A stretch of 64,000 nt of DNA from Timema cristinae (Eukaryota; Arthropoda; Insecta; Phasmatodea; Timematidae), in NCBI GenBank assembly GCA_039000515.1, contig JBCFYV010000012.1, positions 118,535,148 through 118,599,147 of the forward strand, given 5' to 3'. This document shows, piece after piece, positions 10,301-20,990 of the stretch. The notes below the pieces were generated by a model. It did not search any database. It saw nothing but the letters and a program-made list of their open reading frames with translations, and was not told the DNA's origin. Position 1 is the stretch's first letter, and each line of letters starts with the position of its first letter. A program made the position numbers and the translations under genes.

Positions 10301-13300
10301 CTAGTAAAACGTTTATTTGTCAAAAGCTAACAACTTTCCAAATATTTTTTGTTTTCGGTGTTTAATTTTAAGCAAAAAAGGAATGTTTTCCCCCCTTCAC
10401 ACTATGATGAGAACTTTAAAACGACCCCTCAACCCCCTCTTCGTGTATTTTGTGCACCATACCATTTGAGTGAAAATTGAGTTACTATTTTAACCAAAGA
10501 TACATAATTAACTAACCGATATAATATACAATCATACACAAATCATGGTTTCCATGGAGATGTAAACAAAGACTGATTGTACTAAGGTGCCACTGCGTAC
10601 ACAGCAGAGAAGATGGAAAGTCACAAGAATAATCGGATTCTCGTCGTTATTTTTGCCGACATCCTAAACCCTTAGCCTATAAAAATGAGTGATCATTTGT
10701 CAAATTCTGTTAAAAAGTTGTTTCGTAATATCAATCACGGGGAATGGGCTTATCAAATTATATAATACGCGCGCACACACACACAAACACACAACATCCT
10801 GATTTGGGTTCATCTCATGTTTCCAAGCGAATACCGCTGAATTTCTTCAAAAATACTTCTATCTCCGTGTGTTTTTGCCTCCTTCAGTCATGGAACAAGT
10901 ACTGCGCCCTGAGCTGTGGTTGGTGGACCGGCCATTCAGGCGCTACGCCCTCTGGACCAACATCCACTACATGCGGAGGTCCCGGTTCATGGTCCACGAC
11001 GCAGCCGCCCTATCTGCCAAGAACTATGGCGAGCTCCTAAGCTCGGGGTACCCCAACGAGACGGTGTCTGACCACTGCATCTTTGAGTTGGTCACCCCCC
11101 ACGGGGCCAACGCCTCGGATAGGTGCCACGTGTCGCCCGAGTGTTGGTTTCTCGAGACGAGTGGCCCGAGGCCTTCTGGGTACCCCCTGACTCACAGGTT
11201 GCTCTTCTTACAGATCGCTCGTCAGGTAAGCGTGAAGTCACAAGCTGTTCTTCTTACAGATCGCTCATCAGGTAAGCGTGAAGTCACAAGCTGTTCTTCT
11301 TACAGATCGCTCATCAGGTAAGCGTGAAGTCACAAGCTGTTCTTCTTACAGATCGCTCATCAGGTAAGCGTGAAGTCACAAGCTGTTCTTCTTACAGATC
11401 GCTCGTCAGGTAGGAGTGAAGTCACAGATTGATCTTCTTACAGATAGCTCGACAGGTAAGAGTGAAGTCACAGGTTACTCTTCTTACAGATCGCTCATCA
11501 GGTAAGCGTGAAGTCACAAGCTGCTCTTCTTATAGATCGCTCATCAGGTAAGCGTGAAGTCACAAGCTGTTCTTCTTACAGATCGCTCATTAGGTAAGCG
11601 TGAAGTCACAAGCTGTTCTTCTTACAGATCGCTCATCAGGTAAGCGTGAAGTCACAAGCTGCTCCTCTTACAGATCGCTCATCAGGTAAGCGTGAAGTCA
11701 CAAGCTGTTCTTCTTACAGATCGCTCATCAGGTAAGCGTGAAGTCACAAGCTGTTCTTCTTACAGATCGCTCATCAGGTAAGCGTGAAGTCACAAGCTGC
11801 TCTTCTTACAGATCGCTCATCAGGTAAGCGTGAAGTCACAAGCTGTTCTTCTTACAGATCACTCATCAGGTAAGCGTGAAGTCACAAGCTGTTCTTCTTA
11901 CAGATCGCTCATCAGGTAAGCGTGAAGTCACAAGCTGTTCTTCTTACAGATCGCTCATCAGGTAAGCGTGAAGTCACAAGCTGTTCTTCTTACAAATCGC
12001 TCATCAGGTAAGCGTGAAGTCACAAGCTGTTCTTCTTACAGATCGCTCATCAGGTAAGCGTGAAGTCACAAGCTGTTCTTCTTACAGATCGCTCATCAGG
12101 TAAGCGTGAAGTCACAAGCTGTTCTTCTTACAGATCGCTCGTCAGGTAAGAGTGAAGTCACAGGTTGATCTTCTTACAGATAGCTCGTCAGGTAAGAGTG
12201 AAGTCACAGGTTGCTCTTCTTACAGATCGCTCGACAGGTAAGAGTGAAGTCACAGGTTGCTCTTCTTACAGATCGCTCGACAGGTAAGAGTGAAGTCACA
12301 GGTTGATCTTCTTACAGATCGCTCGTCAGGTAAGAGTGAAGTCACAGGTTGCTCTTCTTACAGATCGCTCGACAGGTAAGAGTGAAGTCACAGGTTGATC
12401 TTCTTACAGATCGCTCGTCAGGTAAGAGTGAAGTCACAGGTTGCTCTTCTTACAGATCGCTCGACAGGTAAGAGTGAAGTCACAGGTTGATCTTCTTACA
12501 GATCGCTCGACAGGTAAGAGTGAAGTCACAGGTTGATCTTCTTACAGATCGCTCGTCAGGTAAGAGTGAAGTCACAGGTTGCTCTTCTTACAGATCGCTC
12601 GACAGGTATAGTTGAATCTCAAAACTGACATTCTCATGATAAATATCGCAGTTTGTGGATACTCCTCTACAAGTGTGCGGCGTCTTTAAAACGTTTTAAA
12701 CCTGCCTCAGTGGCCTAGCGGTCTAAGGCGTCACTATAGTGTTAGCTTAGCTTTCTGAAGACATAGATATCAGGGTTTGAATCTCGGCCAGGTCTACTGA
12801 GGGTGTTTTTTCCTAAATGTCTTCCCACTTTCCTTCCACGCAAATGCGGGTGTATTACTTTTAAAATGCGACCTGCTTCCTCCCTATCCCATTAGAGTAA
12901 TTATCACATATGTGTATAGCCTGAACAGGTGGTAAGACGATGTGATAAAAAAAAGTCTGAACCAGAATAAATAGCATATAGGTAGGTTCTAAGGATCTTT
13001 TTTTTTTTTGTGACGTCCAGTTAGCTAAGTGTGAATTCTCAAAGAGTATATATAGTTCAATTTTCATTTGAAGGGCCTTATCTGACAGCTAGAAAAGTAT
13101 ATAGATCTACTTTCAGGTATTAATACTTAAAGTTATATGACTTGTCATTTTAGATATCATCGTGTTAACCGTGAGCTCTTTTCAAGGTATTGTTCATTTA
13201 AATAAAACAACACATTCACTGATTAAGTTACAATTTAAAAAGTTACTGAATTATTTAATAAGATAAGAACACCCTTAAAAAACAATCAAATAAAAATACA

Positions 13301-16300
13301 AATGAATTGCTATAAAACACATAATTATTCAAATATTTAAATCAGTCAATAATAAATGTTAATAACCAACACAGTTCACAAGAACAATCAATGTATACGC
13401 CACCCATGTCATTCACTTAAGTCACCGTTGATTCCCGCGCACGACACACTAAGCTGTCCCACGCTACACAAACCCCGGACACACTGGCCCACTCACTAGA
13501 CATGCTGGTCCACTCCCGGACACACTGGCCCACTCACTAGACACGCTGGTCCACTTCCGGACGCACTGGTTCACTTACTAGACACGCTGGCCCCCTCCCG
13601 GACACACTGGCCCACTCCCTAGACATGCTGGTCCACTCCCGGACACACTGGCCCACTCCCTAGACATGCTGGTCCACTCCCGGACACACTGATTCACTCC
13701 CTAGACATGCTGGTCCACTCCCGGACACACTGATTCACTCCCTAGACATGCTAGCCCCTCCCGGACAGGCTGGTACACTCACAAAACACACTGACCCACT
13801 CCCGGACACACTGGTTCACTCACTAGATACGCTAGCCACTCCCGGATACGTTGGTATACTCACTAGACAGTGATAAGTTAATGGCCGTAAGGGGCAAGGG
13901 TAGGGGGGGCTGGTTGCTGTGTCTATTCTAGGTTTAAAGTTTGTAAGTCGTGTGCTGATATAATCAGTCGGTTCAGAAAGTACTCGTTAAATACTTCAAA
14001 TAATAATAATAATAATAATGTGTAAAAGATTCGTCTTTCTCTATAACTCCATGGCGTCAACCTGCAATCGAGCGGTCACCTTCTGTTGGCGAAGATAGTA
14101 CCGACTTTTGCGGATAGAAGGTGTGCATGTGGTCAGAACAATATATCCTCCACCGTTAATCTCAGTTTTCTATACCAGAGCCGCTAGTTCTTTATTCAAG
14201 TATATCCCCAATTGTCCTCACGAGGCTGAGTTGACCTCCTTACAGACACATCGGAAGTGCTGGGGTTTGAACCCGGGACCTGTTGATTAGACAAGTCTCA
14301 TAAATAAGTAAGAATGTTAAGTCTATAGCGGATTTTTATTTTTCCTAATAAAATACTGCTAAGAGTGTCACTGGGGGTGAGGGGAGACGGGGGTTCGATC
14401 CCCCCCCCCCAGCGACATCCATGTACTGTAGAATGGTCAAATCTCTGTCGAGGGAGGATGAGTTCGACTCTTGCATGTTGTTTCAGACGGGATGTGAAGG
14501 AGGACCTTTCTTCTCGGACCTGAACAAGCGTGTGGAGGACCTTTGTTCCGAGATACTGTTCGAGGCGGAGACTCTGGACCTTCTGGGTGTCCCTCCCATC
14601 GTGGTGGACCTCTTCTGGAACAAGGCGCGTTCATTTTCCCTCTCCTTCTATGGTCATACATTGGCGTCCGAGTGAGCAGGCACGCAGACAAAGGTTTGCC
14701 TGGGATGGAAATGATCGAGGGTCGAATCTTGGTCGGGTGTACTGAGGGTAGTGATGTCTTTTGGAAGATTCTCAATTATTTTCTTCGTGGATAAAAAGAA
14801 ATCAGTTAAATTATTATTAGCACCACGTCTTACTACCCGTTCGGGTTATACGCACTTACGCTAATGTGTAATGGTAGGGTGATTGTGAGATGAAATGAAG
14901 GACCTACAGTTTAACGTGGAATCCGAACCACGGTGGCGGCCTGGCATTGAACCCCGGACCCCAGCACAGAAGTCCGACACCTTACCCCTAGACCGTCAGG
15001 TCACCTATAAATCAGTTAAATATCCCGAAAAATGTTCGAATTTAATTGCCTTTTTTTAAATATATATATTTCACTTTCAGCTTATCATCAAAATATAATT
15101 AAGTTCATTTCAAGTTTGGGTCTAATTATTTGTAAATAACTTTTGATCATAAGCCGCAGCCGCAAACCGCTACTATTAAAAATATTCCGGAAAATGTTCG
15201 CCTCTGTAACTAATGATGTTATTTTTTCTAAATTATTGTCCATGTTTTCTCCATGCAAATGCTGTTACACTTCCTTCCTGCCCCCTAGTGTGGGGATAGT
15301 CGGGATGGGTAGTGAGATACGGGGAAATGACCCCCCCCCCCCCTTGATGTCCGCAGTGACCCTGTGCGGGATAGAAGGGTTCATGGAGTTCACCAGACCG
15401 GACTGGCTGAGAGAATCATTTCCTGGCAACGGCCCCAAGGATGCTATGGAGACATGGAGATCGAGGAGAGGGACCTGGCCAATGCGCTCAGGTACAGCTT
15501 CTCCCTCCCTCCCTCCCAATGATATGATACCCGGATGTAGGGAACGTGATAATACGTCGGGTTTTCTTTCAATTCTGGTAACAGAAATATTTTTGAACCA
15601 AAATAAATAAATAAATTCTCCAGTAGGAACAAAAGAGTTGTCGTCATGGAAAGCTTCCAAGCCACTGGTGAGGTTTGTTTGGAACATAATGCTTGATTCA
15701 CGCGCTCGCCGAAAAATAGAAAACAGAATCTGCGCAACAATTCACACAATTCATGTTGACCCATGATGCATTGCAACGCTAATTTAAAACGGCTGATTAT
15801 CAACCTAATTTTTTTTATGGATAAACATATATTATATATCATTCTCTCGATGTATGTTTTCTAATTATAACGCTGTCTCGTGGCTCAATTCAATACATTA
15901 ATATAGTCTTACATCAAATCTCCTCACAACAACCAACAAAGCTGTCTGATTGTTTCTAGCTTTACAGCGCATGCGCACTGATTTGAGATGGTTGGTTCCG
16001 AGATTTGATTGGTTCTTACTGTGCCGAACCTCTCAGACAGAGCGGACAGAGTAGAGAATAGTTAAACTTCAGCAGAACAGCTCGCACCGATTAAATGGAA
16101 ATCTTGTGATTGGCTTAGAGCTCGTCACGTGACCACGTTTCTGGTCTGCGCTAGTTTTTTTCGGCGAACGTGTGAATCCACCGTAAGTCTCTCCAAAATT
16201 TCCTTTCTCTCCAAAATGATCCAGTTTTCTCCTCTCTCCATTACACTTCCTTCATTCCTTGGCTCTCGATTGGTCGGTTTTAAATGGCAAATAACAACCA

Positions 16301-17292
16301 ATGAATAACAAGACACAGCAACTGTATGTTTGGAGGGGACACATTTCAATTCATTTAAATTAGTTGAAAAATTACACATAGACACAGGAATTGAACCTGA
16401 GATATTTGTCTGGGATCCAACAATTTAGCTCAGTCGTAGTGTGTGTCTACTAAGTTAAAGAGTCCCGGGTTCGATTCCCGGCATGACTGAAAAATTTATC
16501 ATCAATTGGTGAAATGTGGGTTTATCCTCTCATAGTGATAAATTATCAGCCGGAGACTGGATGTTGTGTTTATCCCCTAGTCTTAAGTTGGATTATAAGA
16601 CATATGAGCTACGACAGGCCTAGCAAGCCAGTAGTGGAAAATATATAACTTGAATAAAAAACTGACCTAGGACACAGGCTGGAAACTGTAATGGAGGTAA
16701 AGTAAATATTTATCTTATCGCACCACTGAGCTCTCCAGGACTCGTCCCATGTTCAGTTTATTAGTTCAATTACTTTTTTCTCTCTTTTTTAGCACTGCTT
16801 CTTACTACCCGTTCGGATTATACACACTTACGCTAATGTGTAATGGTAAGGGATTGTGAGATGAAATGGAGGACCTACAGTTAAACGTGGGATCCGAACC
16901 ACGGTGGAGGCCTGCATTCCTCACATTCACAAGATATCTTGTCAGAGGTGAAGGTAAGGTTTGGTAATAAGATAAATCTGTGCCGGGACTAGGATTGAAC
17001 CCCGGACCCCCAGCACACAAGTCCTTACACCTAGACCACCAGGTCACCTCCACCAATGACTCTGAGCACAGGATGAGGTACTAAGCCAAAGGTCCCGGGT
17101 TCTATTCCCGTGTCTAGCTGTCATGTCAACCAATTACCATATGAGAACATACGTGCAAATGTATCGTACCAATTATTTTAGGATCCTAGGACTCGCGTGA
17201 AGAGGGATGACGGGGTGATGGAGTTCAACTGCATGATGCACGTTACCGGACTGGCCGCCGCAGCGCTAGCAGTCGGTGTGAAGTCACTGTGA
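7176..17292 (+). CDS. C16orf89-like secreted protein (DUF4735), 6 exons
   Basis: Exons: 7176-7368, 9651-9815, 10888-11225, 14487-14624/5, 15357-15491 and 17190-17292; restoring one lost base gives about 357 aa, near the usual family length. The N-terminus [20 protein letters not shown] is a signal peptide. Family landmarks, recalled rather than searched, are [13 protein letters not shown] across junction 1, [59 protein letters not shown] and a final Ala-rich helix. Vertebrate C16orf89 is a secreted protein of unknown biochemical function, so only secretion is inferred. Anomalies are a 1-nt deletion in exon 5, a non-canonical exon 4 donor, and minisatellites in introns 1 and 3. The start at 7176 is preferred to an upstream ATG at 7125 because it places the hydrophobic segment at the N-terminus. 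Confidence 0.85.
7660..8265 (+). repeat. Degenerate ~35-40-bp repeat
   Basis: Diverged units of the form GGAATATTTAATCTGGTTAA plus AAGTTAAGCTAAGA repeated roughly 15 times in intron 1; the unit length drifts and a G10 run occurs near 8190-8200. Confidence 0.8.
8632..8658. repeat. (TA)n microsatellite
   Basis: About 13 TA dinucleotides, intron 1 of the C16orf89-like gene. The adjacent 8270-8630 shows nothing recognisable beyond unique-looking intronic DNA. Confidence 0.9.
8728..9650 (+). repeat. 28-bp minisatellite running up to exon 2
   Basis: About 33 copies of a 28-bp unit beginning AACAGCAGACCCTGTGGTTG followed by TCATAAGT, with ACATAAGT, CCATAAGT, TCATGAGT and GCATAAGT variants. The last, modified copy (GTGGTTGGCAG) is itself the splice acceptor of exon 2 at 9651. 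Confidence 0.95.
9651..9815 (+). CDS. C16orf89-like exon 2
   Basis: Starts in phase 1 after the minisatellite, encoding [16 protein letters not shown] and then a Leu/Glu-rich helical segment ending [10 protein letters not shown]; donor GTAAGT at 9816. Confidence 0.85.
9900..10188 (+). mobile_element. SINE family A, diverged
   Basis: B-box-like GGAGTTCGAACCTCGTCCGG, the block AAATTCAAATACC, and the conserved end TAATACGAACGGGTAGTAAG. The middle is disturbed, so this may be two overlapping fragments. Confidence 0.6.
10315..10570 (+). repeat. Dispersed repeat, inverted relative to 21826-22020
   Basis: ATGGTTTCCATGGAGATGTA and the block GTGTTTAATTTTAAGC with adjacent C-rich segments appear in reverse complement at 21826-22020 in the same relative order. 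Confidence 0.65.
10888..11225 (+). CDS. C16orf89-like exon 3
   Basis: Acceptor TGCCTCCTTCAG. Encodes [20 protein letters not shown] through [12 protein letters not shown] and [20 protein letters not shown] to FLQIARQ; ends in phase 0 at CAG|GTAAGC. The codons for its last residues (CTCTTCTTACAG ATCGCTCGTCAG) contain a cryptic acceptor and, together with the donor, are the source of the 46-bp array that follows. Confidence 0.85.
11204..12606 (+). repeat. 46-bp array of splice acceptor, 12-nt exon fragment and donor
   Basis: About 30 tandem copies. Nearly every unit contains TTCTTCTTACAG (acceptor), ATCGCTCATCAG or ATCGCTCGTCAG/GACAG (12 nt, four codons) and GTAAGCG or GTAAGAG (donor), followed by TGAAGTCACA. 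The first unit is the authentic end of exon 3. Two subfamilies are visible: central copies carry CATCAG GTAAGCG, while outer and distal copies carry CGACAG or CGTCAG with GTAAGAG. One unit near 11998 has lost the acceptor AG (TACAAATCGC). Confidence 0.95.
12702..12950 (+). mobile_element. SINE family A
   Basis: CCTGCCTCAGTGGCCTAGCG head, B box GGTTTGAATCTCGG, CAAATGCGGGTG, and end GCCTGAACAGGTGGTAAGAC followed by an A-rich tail. It lies just after the 46-bp array in intron 3. Confidence 0.8.
12951..13440. other. AT-rich intronic DNA
   Basis: No coding island, hairpin or tRNA-like segment seen; only A- and T-rich low-complexity runs. Confidence 0.6.
13470..13870 (+). repeat. ~40-bp minisatellite
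   Basis: Around ten copies of CACACTGGCCCACTCACTAG followed by ACATGCTGGTCCACTCCCGG, with substitutions (GATTCACTC, CCCCTCCCGG) and slight length variation; intron 3 of the C16orf89-like gene. Confidence 0.9.
13905..14020 (+). mobile_element. SINE family C, 3' fragment
   Basis: Shares GTGTCTATTCTAGGTT, GTGCTGATATAATCAGTCGG, TTCAGAAAGTACTCGTTAAA and a terminal (AAT)n with the copy at 43620-43855. The tRNA-like head is missing. Confidence 0.7.
14487..14624 (+). CDS. C16orf89-like exon 4
   Basis: Acceptor GCATGTTGTTTCAG. Encodes [20 protein letters not shown] and [20 protein letters not shown], ending LFWNK. Alignment to the family wants one further base (G) before the junction to form the Val of VTLCG in exon 5. 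The sequence at the junction is AACAAGGCGCGT, with no GT donor, so either a GC donor is used and a base is missing, or the donor has mutated. Confidence 0.75.
14690..14790 (+). mobile_element. SINE family A fragment
   Basis: ATCGAGGGTCGAATCTTGG followed by TCGGGTGTACTGAGGGT is the B-box region; the 3' body is missing, and a family-B SINE in the opposite orientation follows. Confidence 0.5.
14815..15006 (-). mobile_element. SINE family B
   Basis: Reverse orientation: the end CACGTCTTACTACCCGTTCG is followed by TAATGTGTAATGGTAGGGTG, ACCTACAGTTTAACGTGG and the tRNA-like head CCCTAGACCGTCAGGTCACC. An internal segment of about 60 bp present in other copies is deleted. Confidence 0.8.
15357..15491 (+). 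CDS. C16orf89-like exon 5 with a frameshift
   Basis: Acceptor GATGTCCGCAG after a C-rich tract. The first frame reads [17 protein letters not shown], and the second frame, beginning within the next codons, reads [20 protein letters not shown] and on to DLANALR. Both halves fit the family, so one base is missing near 15410 (CTGAG where CTGGAG would join the frames). Donor CTCAG|GTACAG, phase 2. Confidence 0.75.
15686..16188. mobile_element. Inverted-repeat element (MITE candidate)
   Basis: GATTCACGCGCTCGCCGAAA at 15693 is inverted at 16160-16185 (TTTCGGCGAACGTGTGAATC). Adjacent AATCTGCGC and GTCTGCGCTAG also pair. The interior contains no open frame of note. Confidence 0.6.
16395..16640 (+). 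mobile_element. SINE family C
   Basis: tRNA-like head (TTTAGCTCAGTCGTAGTG, then GGGTTCGATTCCCGG), followed by AAAAATTTATCATC, GGAGACTGGATGTTGTGT and a decayed 3' part. Confidence 0.75.
16793..17050 (-). mobile_element. SINE family B
   Basis: Reverse orientation: GCTTCTTACTACCCGTTCGG, GTGTAATGGTAAGGGATTGT, CACATTCACAAGATATCTTG, then GGATTGAACCCCGGACCCCC and CTAGACCACCAGGTCACC. A short family-C head fragment follows at 17075-17110. Confidence 0.85.
17190..17292 (+). CDS. C16orf89-like terminal exon
   Basis: The second of two nearby AGs (ATCCTAG before GACTCG) keeps phase with exon 5. Encodes [20 protein letters not shown] and then [13 protein letters not shown], stop TGA. The family's usual region with a double basic site and an Ala-rich helix aligns here. 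No clear AATAAA follows within 300 bp. Confidence 0.75.
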
Positions 17293-18460
17293 AGGGTACA
17301 CCAATGGTCCTCTGAACAGAGTCATGACCTCGCTACTCCAATGACTTTCTTGATGCTTTCTTTAGTTTCTTATGGATTTTGAAAAATATTTTTTTAAATA
17401 TACTATTTATTCAAAGCACAGCTCCTGTGTTTTTTATTTTTAAACAAATTTAAAGTGTTGAAGCTTTTGTCAAAGTTTTTATCAAATGAAGGTGACTCAT
17501 TCCATGAGGCATTGCAAAATTAGGCTTAGCTGGAATTGATAGCACCCAGGAAATATTTTTAAAAAATGGCACCAATTGGTTTAAATGTTCATATTTGGTT
17601 CTCAAACTGGTTACTCATAATATTGATTACAGAATAATAAAAACCAAATACACTTGTACGTTAAATAAAACAATACTAATATCGATGATAATATTGCTAG
17701 TAGATTTAGCTCCCAGGGCACGTGCTTTGCTTGAATCACCCCGATTGGTGCAAATCCAACATCCAAGCATACCTCTGGCATTCATTTGTTATATTCAGGC
17801 ATGGCTCTTCATCAACTTATAACAAATGAATAGCATTGGAATGGAATGCAATGGAACATTGCTTGTGTAGTTTTGTTTTATGCCCAAACGTTTAGATCTT
17901 ACTCGGAAAACGCAATTAACGTCTGAATGTTTGTCCAGTTAGTCCACTAGTTAGTGTAAGGGTACAGGATGACTGTGCATTTTAAGAAAATACCCCAGAA
18001 TTCACTCTGAGAAAAAGGATGGAAAAAAAAACCTCCCTCAATGCATCTGAATAAAAATAAACCATAGCCTCCTGGATCTGTTTAACGAGTGTAGACAACT
18101 AAACCAGCTGTAATATTAATACAATAAGCAACTGTAAGAAGGAATAGTTTTAATTACCAACCATACAAAAGTCTCATTCAAATTCAATTACAGAGGGAAA
18201 AAAATCAAAACAAAATTACTCAACTTTTTTTTTAGTCTGAATTAGCCCCAATTTATTTCTAAGTGTTATATAATAATTTCATAAAAAGTATAGTTTGGCA
18301 CAAGCTAGTAGATTAGCAGGTAGGAATGTGAGCTGTGAGCTAATCCTAGCCCCTTGCCCCTCCAGAGGTGTTTGGGCAAACCAACACAAAGGTGAGTTAG
18401 CATTCTCGACCAAACGTTGAAACTCACACAGTAAATATAATTGTTCCTGTTTTCACGATA
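17293..18460. other. 3' UTR and intergenic DNA
   Basis: AT-rich, no coding island. 17595-17820 can be read open but has no codon bias or splice context. Confidence 0.5.
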
Positions 18461-19639
18461 TTTGGAGTTGCTCCTATCAGTACAGCGGAAAGGGCGAGAA
18501 AAAAAGGTGCTTGGTCCCATTAAGTGCGGGAGTTTTGAAACTTTGGGAATTTGTAGATTTCAATGCCCTGAATGAAACAAGAAAAAATGCAAAATCTGAT
18601 CGCAGCCGCTGCGCACATCTTGATAAAATGGCATCAAAAATAGTTTTTTTTTCTTTCAAAATACCTCTATTCAGGTAGTCATACGTATAAAAGGTCATAA
18701 TCAAATTAAAAAATAATTAAATTTGCTACATATCATGTCATATATTTTTTTCTAAACTAAATAGTTTTGGCGCAACAGCCGAACAAAGTCAAGCATTATT
18801 TAAATATATTAGATGAAACACCTAAACGTCGCTGTAGAATATTTCTTTATTTGCCAGAATAACATAAAACACAAATTGTTGGTAGTTTCAGCTAAACTGA
18901 TTATTTCCATCCCTCAACTACCCCTATTTGCTCTCACAAAGCTGAACATTTCTTAGAATTGGCCAATCCCGAGGACACCTGAGACTTGGTTTGCTTTCTC
19001 CTGCATCATCTCTCGCTGACTCGGGGAACTTTTCTTTCTCCCTCGGGTTCAATAGTACAATAAATACCGTTTCTAGAAATAGTTATTTGAAACCGTGGGA
19101 AATGATCGTGCATTGAGCTTTATGTATTAATAAGATGATTTATTTGTATTATTAATTATGTTAATCAAACACATTCATTACAATTGTTAGAGGGGAGCTC
19201 CTCTTTCGACAGCATTCAAAGGTAGGCTTAGCAACACTTTACTTTTAGAATCGTGATTTCATTTCAATCTCTGATTTAGTAACTTTACTGGTAATTAAAT
19301 ACTTTGAATCTTTTTTTTTTTCAAGATATGATTGCACAGAGGTAGTTTACTGGTTTGTGTCTCAAACTTAAATGGCTCAGGAGCAGAAATTGAAAAGGAA
19401 CAATGATAATATATACTTTCTTCATAAAAATATAAGCGAGTGTGTCGTAAGCGGTACTGCAATGAGAAATTCACGGGTGTAGTTCGTTAAAAAATAAAAG
19501 AAAAACCAGCTACATAGCACCATAATTAAGATCAGGAGGAGTTATTTTTGATTTTAAACATAATGATTTTTGTTTGGCGGAATTACAAATTACGGGGGAC
19601 ATTTTAAAGAAACAAAAGAAGGCCAAGTTAACCATTGTG

Positions 19640-20155
19640 ATATAATTTATGATGTTTGCAGCTTTACTGTGAAAGACACAGTTTTAAAATCAGCTCGAGT
19701 TCAAAATGATTAAAGGTGTCACAAAATCATCAAACGTATGGAATTGATACCAGATTTAGTCGCAGCTGAAGCCAGGTATCACATATCATGCATGAAAAAA
19801 CTTTCCCCGTCATTCAGAAACTGGCTGGAAAGTCATCGTACACCAGCCACTGTATTCTTCCAACAGTTTGTCGAGCGGGGAGATTGTCTCGAATAAAATA
19901 CTATTTCTTCATTCTTTCAACGGTTGCGACACAACCTCTGCTCTTTTCAATCAAGGCAAACTAAAATTCACGACTCTACTACAAAAGCACCAGGATTTGT
20001 AAGCAAGCATTCACATTTTAAAGATAGTAATGCTGAACTGGCTGATATCGCTGAAGCTGAAGAACTTTTTCTTCTATCACTGTATGAACAAAAGATGAAG
20101 AATTATCTCTATCGATACTTATCGTTACAAATGTTTTGTAAGATCGTTCACTAAA
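19640..20155 (+). pseudogene. Relic transposon-associated ORF, N-terminal part
   Basis: Frames broken by stops encode MELIPDLVAAEARYHISCMK then KLSPSFRNWLESHRTP, and further on AELADIAEAEELFLLSLYEQ. The VAAEARYHxxC and the acidic LFxLxELxEKM-like motifs are, as I recall, typical of uncharacterised multi-copy proteins in hydra and hemipteran genomes. At least two in-frame stops mark it as dead. Confidence 0.5.
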
Positions 20156-20224
20156 AGCAAGGCAATAGCCAGCCAATAATTATCGGGGGGAGGGGGGATG
20201 TTGGTGGGCACATCCCCAATTGCT

Positions 20225-20495
20225 GGAAGGTAGAAAAGATTCTAAATGATAAACCGTTCTAGAAGCTCTCTGAAGTGGGTTTTTTTCATGGTAAAATAAT
20301 CCCCTAGCTGCCGAAGGCTTGGAAAATTTATAAATATTAAACACTTTTTAAAGCTCTGTGAAGTATTTTTTTAGATAGTAAAATAACCCCAAGCCAAAAA
20401 TGCCGTAAGGGCTAGGGGAAAAAATTTCTAAATATTTAACACCTCTAGAAGCTCTCTGAAGCTTTTATGGTAATACAGCCCCCTAATTTGTACTT
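20225..20495 (+). repeat. Three diverged ~110-bp direct repeats
   Basis: The segment TCTAGAAGCTCTCTGAAG plus ATGGTAAAATAATCCCCTA recurs three times with substitutions inside the relic element. Confidence 0.6.
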
Positions 20496-20734
20496 GTATC
20501 TTAATTTTGATATTGTTTGAACCATAAATAAAGCCATATATATTTTGTTCATAAAATTTCTTGGGGGTTTGAACCCCCCTCCACCCCTCGCTACAAACTT
20601 GACTAAAAGCAAATTCAACATTGCTTTTCTACCCCCTATAATAATCGTAGCAGCACACCACCATTCATTCAGGATCTATTATCAAGTTCAATGCTAGCAG
20701 AGCATTCAAAAAATTGTAGAAGAATGGCCTTATA

Positions 20735-20990
20735 CCAGTAACAACGTTTTTAAATCCTGTTCCCGAAAAGTTGCTTAAATTTATCTCCTGCAAGTGCAAG
20801 AAAGGTTTCGGCCAGTGTGTGGTTGTATAAAGGCAGGTTTAAAATATTCTGGGATTTGCAATTTCTGTAACGGGACAAACCTGCGAAAATGCATAGGAAA
20901 CAGTCAACGGGCTTAGTGACAATGAGGAAGTTTACTCGCCAGTCGAAACATTTATCGCAAACATGGAAAACGACCGAATGCCACAATCAA
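20735..20990 (+). pseudogene. Relic ORF, cysteine-rich C-terminal part
   Basis: Reads LLKFISCKCKKGFGQC and, after a shift, CIKAGLKYSGICNFCNG, a decayed Cys-rich motif of the kind LISCxCKKGCxxxCxCRKAGLxC that accompanies the same protein type as 19640-20155. Confidence 0.5.

Noticed and set aside
15143..15610. 155-codon open frame
   Set aside because: It overlaps the real exon 5 only in part and includes intron; the conserved protein is split over two frames.
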